Source: an uncultured Bacilli bacterium (GTDB taxonomy: Bacteria > Bacillota_I > Bacilli_A > RF39 > UBA660). From it: a stretch of DNA of 34,500 nucleotides. Under the pieces are notes generated by a model. The model was not told where the DNA came from. It did not search any database and saw only the letters and a list, made by a program, of their open reading frames with translations. Shown piece by piece: positions 14,894-23,029 of the stretch; position 1 is the stretch's first letter, and every line of letters begins with the position of its first letter. The stretch spans positions 1 through 34,500 of the forward strand of contig CALVSW010000014.1 of the NCBI GenBank assembly GCA_944359625.1, given 5' to 3'. Both the position numbers and the translations under genes were made by a program.

Positions 14894-15325
14894 CTATTCT
14901 CCATACTTTTCAAATTGACAATTGCCATTATCTTCTAAACACGAAATACAAGCTTCATATTTATTTTCAATATCTTCATACTTAATTGCATCATCTAAAA
15001 TATGAAATATAGCAAATACTAATGAAGGTGTAACAAAAACTAAAATACCTGCAATTGCTCTTTTAGCAAATACTATTAATTGTTTATTTAAATTTTCAGG
15101 ATTACCAGTTACTACTTTAATTAAATCTAATATACCTGTAAAAACTAATAAAACCGGAACAGCAATCTTGATAATTAAAATAACAACTGATGCTATATAT
15201 AATACACGCATTACCCCATCATCACTGCAGGGATTATCATAATTAAAACCGGGTTCATAAGCATAAACGCTACCTATACTTAAAATAGTTAATAATATAA
15301 TTAACCAAGGTACATATTTTTTCAT
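14894..15325 (-). CDS. VirB2/TrbC-like small membrane protein (T4SS-pilin-like)
   Basis: A 143-residue protein with an N-terminal signal/membrane segment ending at VYAYE (about residue 23), then two membrane helices (about 42-68 and 85-110) separated by a short polar loop KVVTGNPENLNKQ. This pattern resembles VirB2/TrbC pilin-type proteins found scattered in Firmicutes. Four Cys residues (CSDDG in the N-terminal loop; CISCLEDNGNC near the C-terminus) suggest disulphides outside the membrane. No other type IV secretion gene is present, so a pilin role is doubtful. First gene of the operon with the CmpB-like gene and the acyl-CoA synthetase. AGAGGT stands just before ATG, and a clear promoter lies upstream. 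Confidence 0.75.
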   Translation of the reverse strand: MKKYVPWLIILLTILSIGSVYAYEPGFNYDNPCSDDGVMRVLYIASVVILIIKIAVPVLLVFTGILDLIKVVTGNPENLNKQLIVFAKRAIAGILVFVTPSLVFAIFHILDDAIKYEDIENKYEACISCLEDNGNCQFEKYGE

Positions 15326-15344
15326 AAAACCTCTTTTCTTTTAA

Positions 15345-15373
15345 ATTATATCATAATAAAAATAAATTACCAA
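15345..15373 (-). promoter_or_regulatory. Sigma-A promoter of the acyl-CoA synthetase operon
   Basis: Minus strand: -35 TTGGTA (15373-15368), 17-nt spacer, -10 TATAAT (15350-15345). It is divergent from the sporulation block. Confidence 0.78.
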
Positions 15374-15431
15374 TAAATATCATAATTAGAAAGATAAGGA
15401 ATATATTTTATTAAAGTGAAAGGATAAGTAT

Positions 15432-15914
15432 ATGAATAAGCAAAATTTATGGTTTATAACTTTATTAAGTATTATTTTAATATTAAGTATTTATTATATA
15501 AGTATTCCTAGTAATACTATTTTAGAATATACTAATACTCCTAATAATGATGTAACTGAAGTAATTAGTGAATCAACTAATTTAGTAGCATTAAGAGTTA
15601 GTGATGATGAAGAAGTACTTAATACAATTCAAGAATTACAAACTACTTTATTAGACAAAGATACTACGATTGAAGAAAAAAACTTAGCTTATGAATCATT
15701 AAAAAATATTAATGAAACTCAAGGTAAAGAAGAAGAAATAGAAAAAATATTAAAAGATGAATTTAATTATGAATCTTTTGTAAAAATTAAACAAGATCAA
15801 ATTAATATCGTAATATCTAGTACTACTCATGATAAAACAATAGCAAATAAGATTATCACAAGAATTCAATCTCTTTTTGAAGATAAAAAGTATATAACTA
15901 TTAAATTTCAATAA
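15432..15914 (+). CDS. spoIIIAH: SpoIIIAH-like stage III sporulation protein
   Basis: A 160-residue protein with one N-terminal membrane anchor (NLWFITLLSIILILSIYYI, residues 5-23) and an extracytoplasmic domain. The opening MNKQNLWFITL and the closing ring-forming domain (EIEKILKDEFNYESFVKI, INIVISS, ANKIITRIQS) match SpoIIIAH. In Bacillus SpoIIIAH sits in the mother-cell membrane, binds forespore SpoIIQ and helps build the feeding-tube channel between the two cells. It is shorter than Bacillus SpoIIIAH (about 218 residues), lacking part of the linker. GAAAGGAT precedes the start. It stands alone, without the rest of the spoIIIA operon, and leads a plus-strand sporulation block. Confidence 0.85.
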   Translation: MNKQNLWFITLLSIILILSIYYISIPSNTILEYTNTPNNDVTEVISESTNLVALRVSDDEEVLNTIQELQTTLLDKDTTIEEKNLAYESLKNINETQGKEEEIEKILKDEFNYESFVKIKQDQINIVISSTTHDKTIANKIITRIQSLFEDKKYITIKFQ

Positions 15915-15920
15915 TATGGA

Positions 15921-15948
15921 ACTCTCACTTTAATATATTCATAAAATA
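15921..15948 (+). promoter_or_regulatory. Candidate sigma-K promoter for gerE
   Basis: AC (15921-15922), 17-nt spacer, CATAAAATA (15940-15948), which fits the sigma-K consensus AC - 16/17 - CATAnnnTA. gerE is sigma-K dependent in Bacillus subtilis. The motif is short, so chance occurrence in AT-rich DNA cannot be excluded. Confidence 0.55.
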
Positions 15949-15966
15949 AAATAAAGGAATGAGATT

Positions 15967-16167
15967 ATGAATTTATTAACGATGAGGGAAAAAGAAGTAT
16001 TTAATTTATTAATTATTAATAAGTCAACTAAACAAATAGCAGATACCTTAAAAATAAGTGAAAAAACAGTCCGCAATCATATTTCTAATGTTATTCAAAA
16101 ATTAGGTGTTAAAAGTCGTAGTCAAGCTTTAATTGAGTTATTAAAATTACAAGAAATATCTTTATAA
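15967..16167 (+). CDS. gerE: GerE, LuxR-type regulator of late mother-cell genes
   Basis: A 66-residue protein that is a bare LuxR/GerE helix-turn-helix domain: LTMREKEVFNLL, then STKQIADTLKISEKTVRNHI, then QKLGVKSRSQALIELLKL. The recognition helix SEKTVRNHISN and QKLGVK are essentially those of Bacillus GerE (74 residues). GerE acts in the mother cell late in sporulation, activating and repressing coat genes together with sigma-K. It has no receiver domain, as expected. GGAATGAG gives a moderate ribosome binding site. It is followed by a strong terminator and preceded by a sigma-K-like promoter. The setting among germination and sporulation genes supports the call over a generic LuxR regulator. 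Confidence 0.9.
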   Translation: MNLLTMREKEVFNLLIINKSTKQIADTLKISEKTVRNHISNVIQKLGVKSRSQALIELLKLQEISL

Positions 16168-16189
16168 AAGCCATTTTATGGCTTTTTTT
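16167..16189 (+). terminator. Intrinsic terminator after gerE
   Basis: AAAGCCA - TTTTA - TGGCTTT followed by TTTT, beginning at the gerE stop codon. Confidence 0.9.
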
Positions 16190-16234
16190 GGTATTAAATA
16201 AGTAATTAAAAATATAATTTATTAGGTGATTACA

Positions 16235-17125
16235 ATGATTTCATCTTTGCAAAGAAAACTAATTATTTCCTTCTTATCTTTAATAGTTCTTTTAATTATT
16301 TACTTAATTCCTACAAATATTAATTATCAAGAAACAAGTACTTATATTGATGTAAAAAAAAATAATGTATATTTATTAAATAATGATCTTTTAGTTCAAA
16401 CTGAAGTAATATCTAATAAAGATGATATTAATGATAAAATTTTAGAAATAATAGACACATTAACTATTAATGGTTCGAAAAAAAATTATATTAGTAAGGA
16501 ATTTACTCCTGTTATCCCAGCAAATACTAAAGTATTAGATTTAGAATTAAAAGATAAACTTTTAAAAATTAATTTTAGTAAAGAATTTAATAATGCTGAT
16601 ATTAAAGCTATTGAATCTCTTGTATATTCATTAACGGAATTAGAAGAAGTAGATAGTATTATGTTATTTGTAGAAGGTGTTAAAATAGATAAAATTGGTG
16701 ATAAAATTATTCCTAATGTTTTAAATAGAGATTTTGGTATTAATAAAGTATATGATATTACAACATTAAATAATGTTTATAAAGCTACAATGTATTATTA
16801 TGTAAATATTAATGATAATTTTAATGTTGTTCCAGTAACTTTATTTACTAATGATAATGTTAATAAAGTAGAAATAATAGTAGAAAAGTTAAAATCAGCT
16901 CCTATATATCAATCTAATTTAATGAGTTTTTTAGCAAATAACGCTAAATTATTAGATTATGAAATAGAAGAAAACAAAATAAGATTAGAATTTGAAAATG
17001 CGCTTTTAGATAACTTTTTTGAAAGCGAATTATTAGAAGAAGTAAAGTATGCTATTAGTGAAACTTTAAAAAGTACTATTGGTGTAAATGAAATTACTTT
17101 TGTATTGGATAATAAAGAAATATAA
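16235..17125 (+). CDS. gerM: GerM-like sporulation/germination protein
   Basis: A 296-residue protein with an N-terminal membrane segment (about residues 10-28) and two GerMN repeats. The first spans about residues 38-155 (VLDLELKDKLLKINFSKEF, followed by IKAIESLVYSLTELEEVDSI) and the second about 165-290 (LLDYEIEENKIRLEFENALL, then EEVKYAISETLKSTIGVNEI). In Bacillus GerM lies in the intermembrane space and forms a ring around the SpoIIIA/SpoIIQ complex, so its place next to a SpoIIIAH-like gene is sensible. Bacillus GerM is a lipoprotein; no lipobox Cys is seen here. The ATG at 16235 is preferred over the GTG at 16226, which is part of the ribosome binding site AGGTG. Confidence 0.85.
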   Translation: MISSLQRKLIISFLSLIVLLIIYLIPTNINYQETSTYIDVKKNNVYLLNNDLLVQTEVISNKDDINDKILEIIDTLTINGSKKNYISKEFTPVIPANTKVLDLELKDKLLKINFSKEFNNADIKAIESLVYSLTELEEVDSIMLFVEGVKIDKIGDKIIPNVLNRDFGINKVYDITTLNNVYKATMYYYVNINDNFNVVPVTLFTNDNVNKVEIIVEKLKSAPIYQSNLMSFLANNAKLLDYEIEENKIRLEFENALLDNFFESELLEEVKYAISETLKSTIGVNEITFVLDNKEI

Positions 17126-17192
17126 AATTATTTTATAACTTATAAATTACATAATTAATTATATTTAGGGCAATATAATTATAGGTGATTAT

Positions 17193-18578
17193 ATGCAACT
17201 TGTTGATAAGATTAAAAATACATTTAATAATAGTAGTGATTTAATAATTAAAAATAATAATAATATTTATATAGTATATTTAGAAAGTTTATGTTCTCAA
17301 GATAAAATAAATGAGTATATATTAAAAGTTTTAACTATTAAAAATTCTAAAAAATTACAAGATAATAATGCTGCTCCTAATACCAAAGTAGTTAAATCAT
17401 ATGATGAAATAATTAATTTTATATTAAATGGATTTACTATTATTATCGATAAACAAGTATATGCTGTAGAGACTAAAGGTGATTTAATACGAGGTGTTGA
17501 ATCACCTACTACGGAACCAGATTTAACTGGACCAAAAGATTCCTTTAATGAATCAATTCAAACTAATTTAGGATTAATAAAAAGAAGAATTAAATCACCA
17601 TTACTTATAAGTGATGATTATTTTATTGGGCGTTATACCAAAACTAAAGTTAGTATTTTATATATTAGTAATATAGCTAAGAAAGATATTATCGATAATA
17701 TTATTACAAAAATTAAAAATATTGATATTGATGGGATAACAGATGCTAGTCATTTAAAACAATTAATTAGTGATAAAACTAATACTTTATTTCCAACAGC
17801 TATTTTAACGGAAAGACCAGATAAAGTCTCTCAAGATTTACTAGATGGTAAAATAGTTATTTTAGTAGATTCATCACCATTTGCTATAATTATTCCTGCT
17901 TTTTTTGCCGATTTTGTTAATCCAGCCGTAGATAGTTATAAAAAATATACTAATATTAATTTTATTAAATTAATCCGTTTTATATGTTTAGTATGTACAT
18001 TATTTCTTCCAGCTTTTTATGTTGCTTTAATTAGTTATAATCAAGCATCAATTCCTTTAAATCTTTTAATAAACTTTGCTATTCAACGTCAAAGTGTTCC
18101 CTTTCCCTCTTATATCGAAGCTATATTTATTCTGATTATATGCGCTATATTAAGGGAAAGTGATATTCGTTTTCCAGCTAATTATGGTTCATCAATTTCC
18201 ATAGTAGGAGCTTTAGTAATGGGTGATGCTGCTGTTAATGCCGGTATTGTATCTCCTATTATGATTATCGTAATAGCAGTAACTTATATTACAAGTATGG
18301 TCTTTACAGATATCGAAGTAATATATTCTTTTCGTTACGTAAGATTTTTAAGTATTATATTAGTTTGTTTTCTAGGATTATATGGTTTATATATGGCAAT
18401 ATTTTTCTTTTTAATCCATATATGTAATTTAACAAGTGCTGGTATTCCTTATACATTCCCCCTAGCACCATTTAATAAACCATATTTTAATAAAGCTATT
18501 TTTAATATAAGTAGAAAAAAAGATAAATATCGTTCTAGTTATCTAACTAATAAAAATTATCGTAAACAAGGAGATTAA
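17193..18578 (+). CDS. GerA-family spore germinant receptor subunit A
   Basis: A 461-residue protein. The N-terminal soluble domain (residues 1-250) carries family motifs such as LIRGVESPTTEPDLTGPKDS and FNESIQTNLGLIKRRIKSP, followed by GRYTKTKVSILYI. The C-terminal part (about 265-430) has four or five membrane segments, with IRFICLVCTLFLPAFYVALI and GAALVMGDAAVNAG-type sequence (here GALVMGDAAVNAGIVSP). These are diagnostic for GerAA/GerBA/GerKA proteins of the inner spore membrane, which with B and C subunits sense germinants. AGGTGAT precedes ATG. It is followed after one base by the GerC gene, then GerAB: the order is A-C-B. Substrate specificity cannot be read. Confidence 0.95.
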   Translation: MQLVDKIKNTFNNSSDLIIKNNNNIYIVYLESLCSQDKINEYILKVLTIKNSKKLQDNNAAPNTKVVKSYDEIINFILNGFTIIIDKQVYAVETKGDLIRGVESPTTEPDLTGPKDSFNESIQTNLGLIKRRIKSPLLISDDYFIGRYTKTKVSILYISNIAKKDIIDNIITKIKNIDIDGITDASHLKQLISDKTNTLFPTAILTERPDKVSQDLLDGKIVILVDSSPFAIIIPAFFADFVNPAVDSYKKYTNINFIKLIRFICLVCTLFLPAFYVALISYNQASIPLNLLINFAIQRQSVPFPSYIEAIFILIICAILRESDIRFPANYGSSISIVGALVMGDAAVNAGIVSPIMIIVIAVTYITSMVFTDIEVIYSFRYVRFLSIILVCFLGLYGLYMAIFFFLIHICNLTSAGIPYTFPLAPFNKPYFNKAIFNISRKKDKYRSSYLTNKNYRKQGD

Positions 18579-18579
18579 T

Positions 18580-19602
18580 ATGAAAAAATTACTACTAATT
18601 ATTCTTATAATTTTATTAACAGGGTGCTATGATTATAAAGAATTAAATGATATTGCTATTATAAGTGGTATTGGAATTAGTAAAGAAAATGATGAATATA
18701 GAGTAATATATGAAGTTATTAATACCGAAGCTAATAAAGAAAGTAATAATGATATTAAAAAATATAATGTAGAAGCTCAAGATAAAAATTTAAGTAATGC
18801 AATTAGTAAAGCTAATGAAGCTTTAGCTAAACAACCATATTTTGAACAAATAAAAGTTTTATTAATTACAAAAGATGTTAATATTTTAGATATAAGTGAT
18901 TATATATTTCGTAATGAAAAATTTAATACTAGTTTTTATTTAGCATTATGTGATGATATCGATGAAATATTTGATTATACTTCCGTTAATGAGCCTAATA
19001 ATTCAATAGCAATTAATAATCTTTTAAAAAAAATTAATTATGATAAAATAACAAATTTATTTGATTTTAATGTAGATAATTTAATGCAAGGATATGATAT
19101 ATATTTACCATATATTGTAATTGATAAAGAATTAGCTTTAAAAACGATTGGTATTTTTGATAATAATTCTTTTAAAAGATATTTAACTAATGAGGAATAT
19201 CGTATTTTTAAATATTTAAATAAAGTAAAAGAAGTTCCAATAATAAATAATAATGATTCTATAAAAATTTATAGTAGTAAATTAAATTATGATATTAAAG
19301 ATAGTAATGTAACTATTAAATATGATGCTAAAGCATCAATTAACTATTTAACTAAGCAATATAATTTAAGAAATCAAAATACATATCAAGATTTAAATAA
19401 TTTATTTAAAGATACTATTTATAATGAAATAAGTACTTTTATAAATAATCTTCAAAAAGATAATATAGATATTTTAGGTATAACTAAGTTATATAATACT
19501 AAATACTATAAAAATAAATTAGATATTAAAGATATTAAATTAGATTATGAAATAAATGTTGATATAGATAAAGCTGGTACAGCTTTTAAGGAGGTAAAAT
19601 GA
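18580..19602 (+). CDS. Ger(x)C-family spore germination lipoprotein
   Basis: A 340-residue protein with a lipoprotein signal peptide: hydrophobic residues 4-13, then the lipobox LLTGC with the acylated Cys at residue 16. The mature start CYDYKELNDIAIISGIGISK is the Ger(x)C signature (CWDxRElxxlaivxgiGiD). The remaining domain includes SNAISKANEALAKQPYFEQIKVLLI, as in GerAC/GerKC. Family function: outer-leaflet lipoprotein of the germinant receptor complex on the inner spore membrane. Slightly shorter than the usual 370-400 residues. AAGGAG lies close before ATG. It overlaps the GerAB gene by four bases (ATGA). Confidence 0.93.
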   Translation: MKKLLLIILIILLTGCYDYKELNDIAIISGIGISKENDEYRVIYEVINTEANKESNNDIKKYNVEAQDKNLSNAISKANEALAKQPYFEQIKVLLITKDVNILDISDYIFRNEKFNTSFYLALCDDIDEIFDYTSVNEPNNSIAINNLLKKINYDKITNLFDFNVDNLMQGYDIYLPYIVIDKELALKTIGIFDNNSFKRYLTNEEYRIFKYLNKVKEVPIINNNDSIKIYSSKLNYDIKDSNVTIKYDAKASINYLTKQYNLRNQNTYQDLNNLFKDTIYNEISTFINNLQKDNIDILGITKLYNTKYYKNKLDIKDIKLDYEINVDIDKAGTAFKEVK

Positions 19603-20570
19603 TAAGTAATAGAGTCCAAAGTATATTAGCATTTACTTTATCTAGATGTCTTTATTTTGGTTTAGGGATATCTTTTATAATTAATAAGAGTAATAATTTA
19701 TCGATAATTTCTACTTTTTTAGGTTTTATTATAGGTTATTTTATCTTATACTTTCTTACCAAAAAAAATTATTATGATTTTTTTAATACTTTAATAGGTA
19801 AAATAATAATTACTTTATTATCTTTATATATTGTAAATTATTGTGCAATTGCTTTTGATATCTTATCTAGTAATTTTTACTTAACAAATACTCCTAATAT
19901 TTTAATAGTACTACCCTTTTTTATCTTAATTGGTTATGGAGTTAAATGTGGCTTACCTACTATATCTCGATTAAGTGAGATATTAATAATAATTAGTGTA
20001 AGTATTATTATTTTAATAGTTATAACATTTATACCAAATATTAATTCTAATAATTATTTTCCTATTATATTTCAAGAAAATAATTTCCTACTTTCAACAT
20101 TATCTACAACCGTATTTAGTACTACACCAATAATTATTTTATTATCTTTAATAAAAGATTATAATTCTAAATCTATTTTAAAAGGATATATATTTGGTTC
20201 ATTATCAATTTTCTTTATATTAATAAGTATTATAGGAATTTTTGGCTCTAGTTTAGCTAATTTATATCGTTATCCAGAATATAAATTATTACAACAAGTT
20301 ACTCTTTTTGATTTTTTAGAAAAACAAGAAAACTTCTTAGCTATTATCTGGTTTATTGATTTATTAATAACGGCTTTACTATCTAGTTATGCTGTAAAAA
20401 AAGCTACTAATAATAAATTTAATATAATAAGTATAATATTTATTTTAATAAGTTATATATTCTTTATTAATAATTATCAAAATGCTTTATTTCTCTATAA
20501 TAATACTAGTTTTATTCTTTTAGTATTCTTAATAATTTCAATATTTATTAAAAAGAAAAAAGCTACTTAA
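19599..20570 (+). CDS. GerAB/ArcD/ProY-family germination permease
   Basis: A 323-residue integral membrane protein with about ten hydrophobic segments, resembling the GerB subunit of germinant receptors (amino acid/polyamine/organocation-type fold). Family landmarks include the N-terminal SNRVQSILAFTLSRCLYFGLGI and the segment GVKCGLPTISRLSEILIII (compare GLExiaRxxEil). The B subunit is thought to bind the germinant. It is a little short (usual 360-370). GGAGG stands before ATG inside the GerC reading frame, so translation is coupled. It ends the operon at a terminator adjoining a VR cassette. Confidence 0.92.
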   Translation: MISNRVQSILAFTLSRCLYFGLGISFIINKSNNLSIISTFLGFIIGYFILYFLTKKNYYDFFNTLIGKIIITLLSLYIVNYCAIAFDILSSNFYLTNTPNILIVLPFFILIGYGVKCGLPTISRLSEILIIISVSIIILIVITFIPNINSNNYFPIIFQENNFLLSTLSTTVFSTTPIIILLSLIKDYNSKSILKGYIFGSLSIFFILISIIGIFGSSLANLYRYPEYKLLQQVTLFDFLEKQENFLAIIWFIDLLITALLSSYAVKKATNNKFNIISIIFILISYIFFINNYQNALFLYNNTSFILLVFLIISIFIKKKKAT

Positions 20571-20579
20571 CTTAGACTC

Positions 20580-20607
20580 AAGTAATTAATCAATAATTAC
20601 TTTTTTT
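20580..20607 (+). terminator. Terminator of the ger operon
   Basis: AAGTAATT (20580-20587) - 7 nt - AATTACTT (20595-20602) followed by T to 20607. The VR cassette begins four bases later. Confidence 0.85.
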
Positions 20608-20610
20608 ATT

Positions 20611-20793
20611 GCAGATTGATTACCGGACGCAAGCCATTGCCGACGGTCACCCAGCTGTTGGTAGCGTAACCAGGCGCGTCCTGAATGAACTCGCCAGCAG
20701 AAGAGGGGCCAGAGTAGAAATTGCCCGGCGACATGGACCAATAATTGCCATTTGGGTATTATTAGTTAAGCGATTCATATATCCGGTGGCAAA
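20611..20793 (-). repeat. VR cassette, complete, promoterless
   Basis: On the minus strand it runs from GCCACCGG (20790) to CAATCTGC (20611). The 113-bp core (20735-20623) encodes WSMSPGNFYSGPSSAGEF, then IQDAPGYATNSW and VTVGNGLRPVINL, aligned without gaps to the TR and to the cassette at 12045. I count 21 base differences from the TR, 15 at TR adenines. Between this copy and 12045-12230 there are 18 differences within the core but only one in the flanks. Both share the missing A upstream that breaks the frame before YYW. The cassette lies in the convergent gap between gerAB and frr; T-runs of the two opposing terminators touch both of its ends. No promoter, start codon or ribosome binding site. 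Confidence 0.9.
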
Positions 20794-20818
20794 TAAAAAA
20801 GTAGTATTTAAACTACTT
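20794..20818 (-). terminator. Terminator of frr
   Basis: Minus strand AAGTAGT - 6 nt - ACTACTT (20818-20799) followed by T-rich sequence to 20794. The VR cassette begins right after it. Confidence 0.85.
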
Positions 20819-21353
20819 ATACTTGCATTAATTCTTCTTCTTTCTTTTCTTGTTTTTCATCTATTAAAGAAATGTATTTATTTACTAATTCTTGAATGTC
20901 TTCTAAACGTCCCTTTTCTTCATCTTCAGGTAATTTAGCTTTTTTTATTTCATTATTAGCATCTTGTCTAATATTTCTTATAGCAACTTTTGCTTCTTCA
21001 GATAAAGCTTTAGCCTGTTTAACATAATTTCTTCTTGTTTCCTCTGTTAAAGCTGGCACTGTTAATATTATCATTTCTCCATTATTAGTTGGATTAATAC
21101 CTATATTAGCTTCATTAATAGCATGTTCAATATCTTTTAAAGTACTACGATCAAATGGTTTAATAAATAATTGTCTTGCTTCAGGTACAGTAATATTAGC
21201 AACACTATTAATTGGTGTTGGTACTCCATAAAAATCTACCATAATCCCATTTAACATTGAAGGATTAGCGCGTCCAGCACGAATATTTAAATATTTAGCA
21301 TCTAAAGCTTCTAAAGATTTCATCATTTTTAATTCTATTTCATCTATGTCCAT
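20817..21353 (-). CDS. frr: Ribosome recycling factor
   Basis: A 178-residue protein, close to the usual 185, and recognisable throughout: LDAKYLNIRAGRANPSMLNG, then VDFYGVPTPINSVANITVPE, LFIKPFDRSTLKDIEHAI, GINPTNNGEMIILTVPALTE and RRNYVKQAKALSEEAKVAIR. RRF splits post-termination ribosomes together with EF-G. It folds as a three-helix bundle with a beta-barrel domain II. AAAGGAG stands six bases before ATG. Unusually it follows a membrane protein gene by ten bases rather than lying with pyrH or tsf, and closes that operon. The C-terminus ends in a charged EKKEEELMQV tail. Confidence 0.97.
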   Translation of the reverse strand: MDIDEIELKMMKSLEALDAKYLNIRAGRANPSMLNGIMVDFYGVPTPINSVANITVPEARQLFIKPFDRSTLKDIEHAINEANIGINPTNNGEMIILTVPALTEETRRNYVKQAKALSEEAKVAIRNIRQDANNEIKKAKLPEDEEKGRLEDIQELVNKYISLIDEKQEKKEEELMQV

Positions 21354-21363
21354 AAATTCTCCT

Positions 21364-22107
21364 TTAATTAAAACTTATAACATCATTATATTGTACTTCA
21401 CCCATATTGACAAGAATTTTTACCATTAATTCACCATATTCATTATAAAATAACTGATAATTATTATTAATAGTACCATCGATATCTATATTAAGATCAT
21501 TTTCATTAACTAAGTATTCTCTTATTTTATTAATAACATCTTCATTATTAATATTCTCATTTTTTAATATATCATCATTATTTAATAATTTGCCTGTATA
21601 TTTATCAAATACATAATATTCTAAATTACTAACACTATCTTCTAAGGTTGCATAATAAGTATAACTATTAGCTAAAATAGTTAAATATTTACTACTATCG
21701 TAAATACTATAATCAAGAATTTCTGCCTCTAATATATCATCATAATCCATGATAATATCATCTTCTGAAACATCACTTTCACTAATTAATTCATACTTTC
21801 CTTTAATACTAGCCATTTTTTCATTTAATTCATTTTCAACTTTTCTAGCATCTTCACTATCTAAATTAATATGAATATCACGATAAATTAAACCAGCATC
21901 TTCACTTACAGTAGTAATATTATCATAATAAACTATATCTTTATTTTCATCTTGATATAATATCGTAGCTTCTTCTTTTTTAGAATTATCAGTATCATTA
22001 TTTACAAATTTTAAAGCAATATTACCAACAAATACTAATAATGCTATAAAAGCAATAAATCCTAAAACACAAAGACTATTTTTTTCAAACTTGTTCACTA
22101 AACCCAT
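21364..22107 (-). CDS. Membrane-anchored extracytoplasmic protein, unrecognised
   Basis: A 247-residue protein with one N-terminal membrane segment (about residues 13-33) and an acidic extracytoplasmic domain. The layout (a pair of similar stretches with IYRDIHINLDSEDARKVENELN and LTILANSYTYYA, followed by YYVFDKYTGKLLNNDDIL) resembles DUF4163/DUF3298-type extracytoplasmic domains, but the match is by eye. It overlaps the thioredoxin-fold gene by 23 bases and is followed by frr after ten, so all three are one operon. Function unknown. Confidence 0.75.
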   Translation of the reverse strand: MGLVNKFEKNSLCVLGFIAFIALLVFVGNIALKFVNNDTDNSKKEEATILYQDENKDIVYYDNITTVSEDAGLIYRDIHINLDSEDARKVENELNEKMASIKGKYELISESDVSEDDIIMDYDDILEAEILDYSIYDSSKYLTILANSYTYYATLEDSVSNLEYYVFDKYTGKLLNNDDILKNENINNEDVINKIREYLVNENDLNIDIDGTINNNYQLFYNEYGELMVKILVNMGEVQYNDVISFN

Positions 22108-22675
22108 CCATTTCTAAATAATAAGCTATTCTTTGTTGAAAATCATTTACCTTTTCTTCACTCCAATAAATATTAGGACTAGTATTGTAACTAGTTAAGG
22201 CTGTTTCATCATCAAAATACATTATTTCTCCATCTTTTATAAATACTAAAGCTGGAGTAAATAAATATTCAACGCCTTGATCAGTTACTTTTAAATATTC
22301 ACTCAATATTTCTTCTAATTGTTTAAAATATTTAGTTCCTTTAGAGCGATCTTCTTGAACATCATAATAATAAACAGTTGATAAATTATGTTCTTTAAAG
22401 ACTGGATAAACATATTTTACATATTTTTGCATCCATTCATTTGAAGAAAAACCTATAAGTATAATAGCATCTTCACCATTATTAATTAAATCCAATAAAT
22501 GAATAACATCAATATATTTAAACATATTATCAGTTGAAATTTCTGGATACTCCATACTAAAAATTTCAGCATCACTTTTTTTATTACCATAATCTTTTTT
22601 ACCTAAATATACAAACATACCAATTAAAATAACAAAAACTATTAAGTAAATAAAAGATCTTAATTTTTTATTCAT
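22085..22675 (-). CDS. Membrane-anchored thioredoxin-fold protein without CxxC
   Basis: A 196-residue protein with an N-terminal membrane anchor (about residues 7-24) and an extracytoplasmic thioredoxin-like domain: AIILIGFSSNEWMQKYVKYV at the position of the active site, then VYYYDVQEDR and the cis-Pro region LFTPALVFIKDGEIM. The CxxC of redox-active members is replaced by SSNEW, so it should not be an ordinary disulphide oxidoreductase. It resembles the bacteriocin-transport accessory/thioredoxin-like group. AAGGAG stands eight bases before ATG. First gene of the operon ending with frr. Confidence 0.78.
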   Translation of the reverse strand: MNKKLRSFIYLIVFVILIGMFVYLGKKDYGNKKSDAEIFSMEYPEISTDNMFKYIDVIHLLDLINNGEDAIILIGFSSNEWMQKYVKYVYPVFKEHNLSTVYYYDVQEDRSKGTKYFKQLEEILSEYLKVTDQGVEYLFTPALVFIKDGEIMYFDDETALTSYNTSPNIYWSEEKVNDFQQRIAYYLEMDGFSEQV

Positions 22676-22760
22676 TATCTCAACTCCTTAATTAACTATA
22701 TTATATCTTAATTTTACTACTTGTACTTATTAATCACCTAATTATTCGTCAATATTTTGT

Positions 22761-23009
22761 CTATTTCTTATTATCTTTCTTTAAAATAGATTCTCCAATT
22801 AAATTTAAAACCACTCCAATTATTGCTATAATAAGACATATAATTAAACCAATTAATTTTATTAAGAGATCAGTAACAAAAATAGAAATAATCAAAATAG
22901 CTATTAATGCTAGTGTTGAAATAATTAAACCACTTCTAATATATTTATTATAATTATGTTTATTTAACAAACTTTTGAAACTAAATTTTTCTTTATTCAT
23001 TTTTTTCAT
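22761..23009 (-). CDS. Small two-helix membrane protein
   Basis: An 82-residue protein with two adjacent membrane segments (about residues 27-48 and 50-71), a basic N-terminus and a lysine-rich C-terminus. No family recognised. AAGGTAGG precedes the start; a second Met lies at residue 4. It follows the 210-residue membrane protein by 20 bases and is probably co-transcribed. Confidence 0.7.
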   Translation of the reverse strand: MKKMNKEKFSFKSLLNKHNYNKYIRSGLIISTLALIAILIISIFVTDLLIKLIGLIICLIIAIIGVVLNLIGESILKKDNKK

Positions 23010-23029
23010 ATTTTTACCTACCTTCTTAT

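Noticed and set aside
14894-15325. Conjugation or type IV secretion locus
   Set aside because: One VirB2/TrbC-like small membrane protein only; no ATPase, VirB4/VirD4 or relaxase nearby.
20609-20938. Plus-strand frame of 109 codons as a gene
   Set aside because: Starts at TTG inside the ger terminator, runs antisense through the VR cassette and then antisense into frr. Not a gene.
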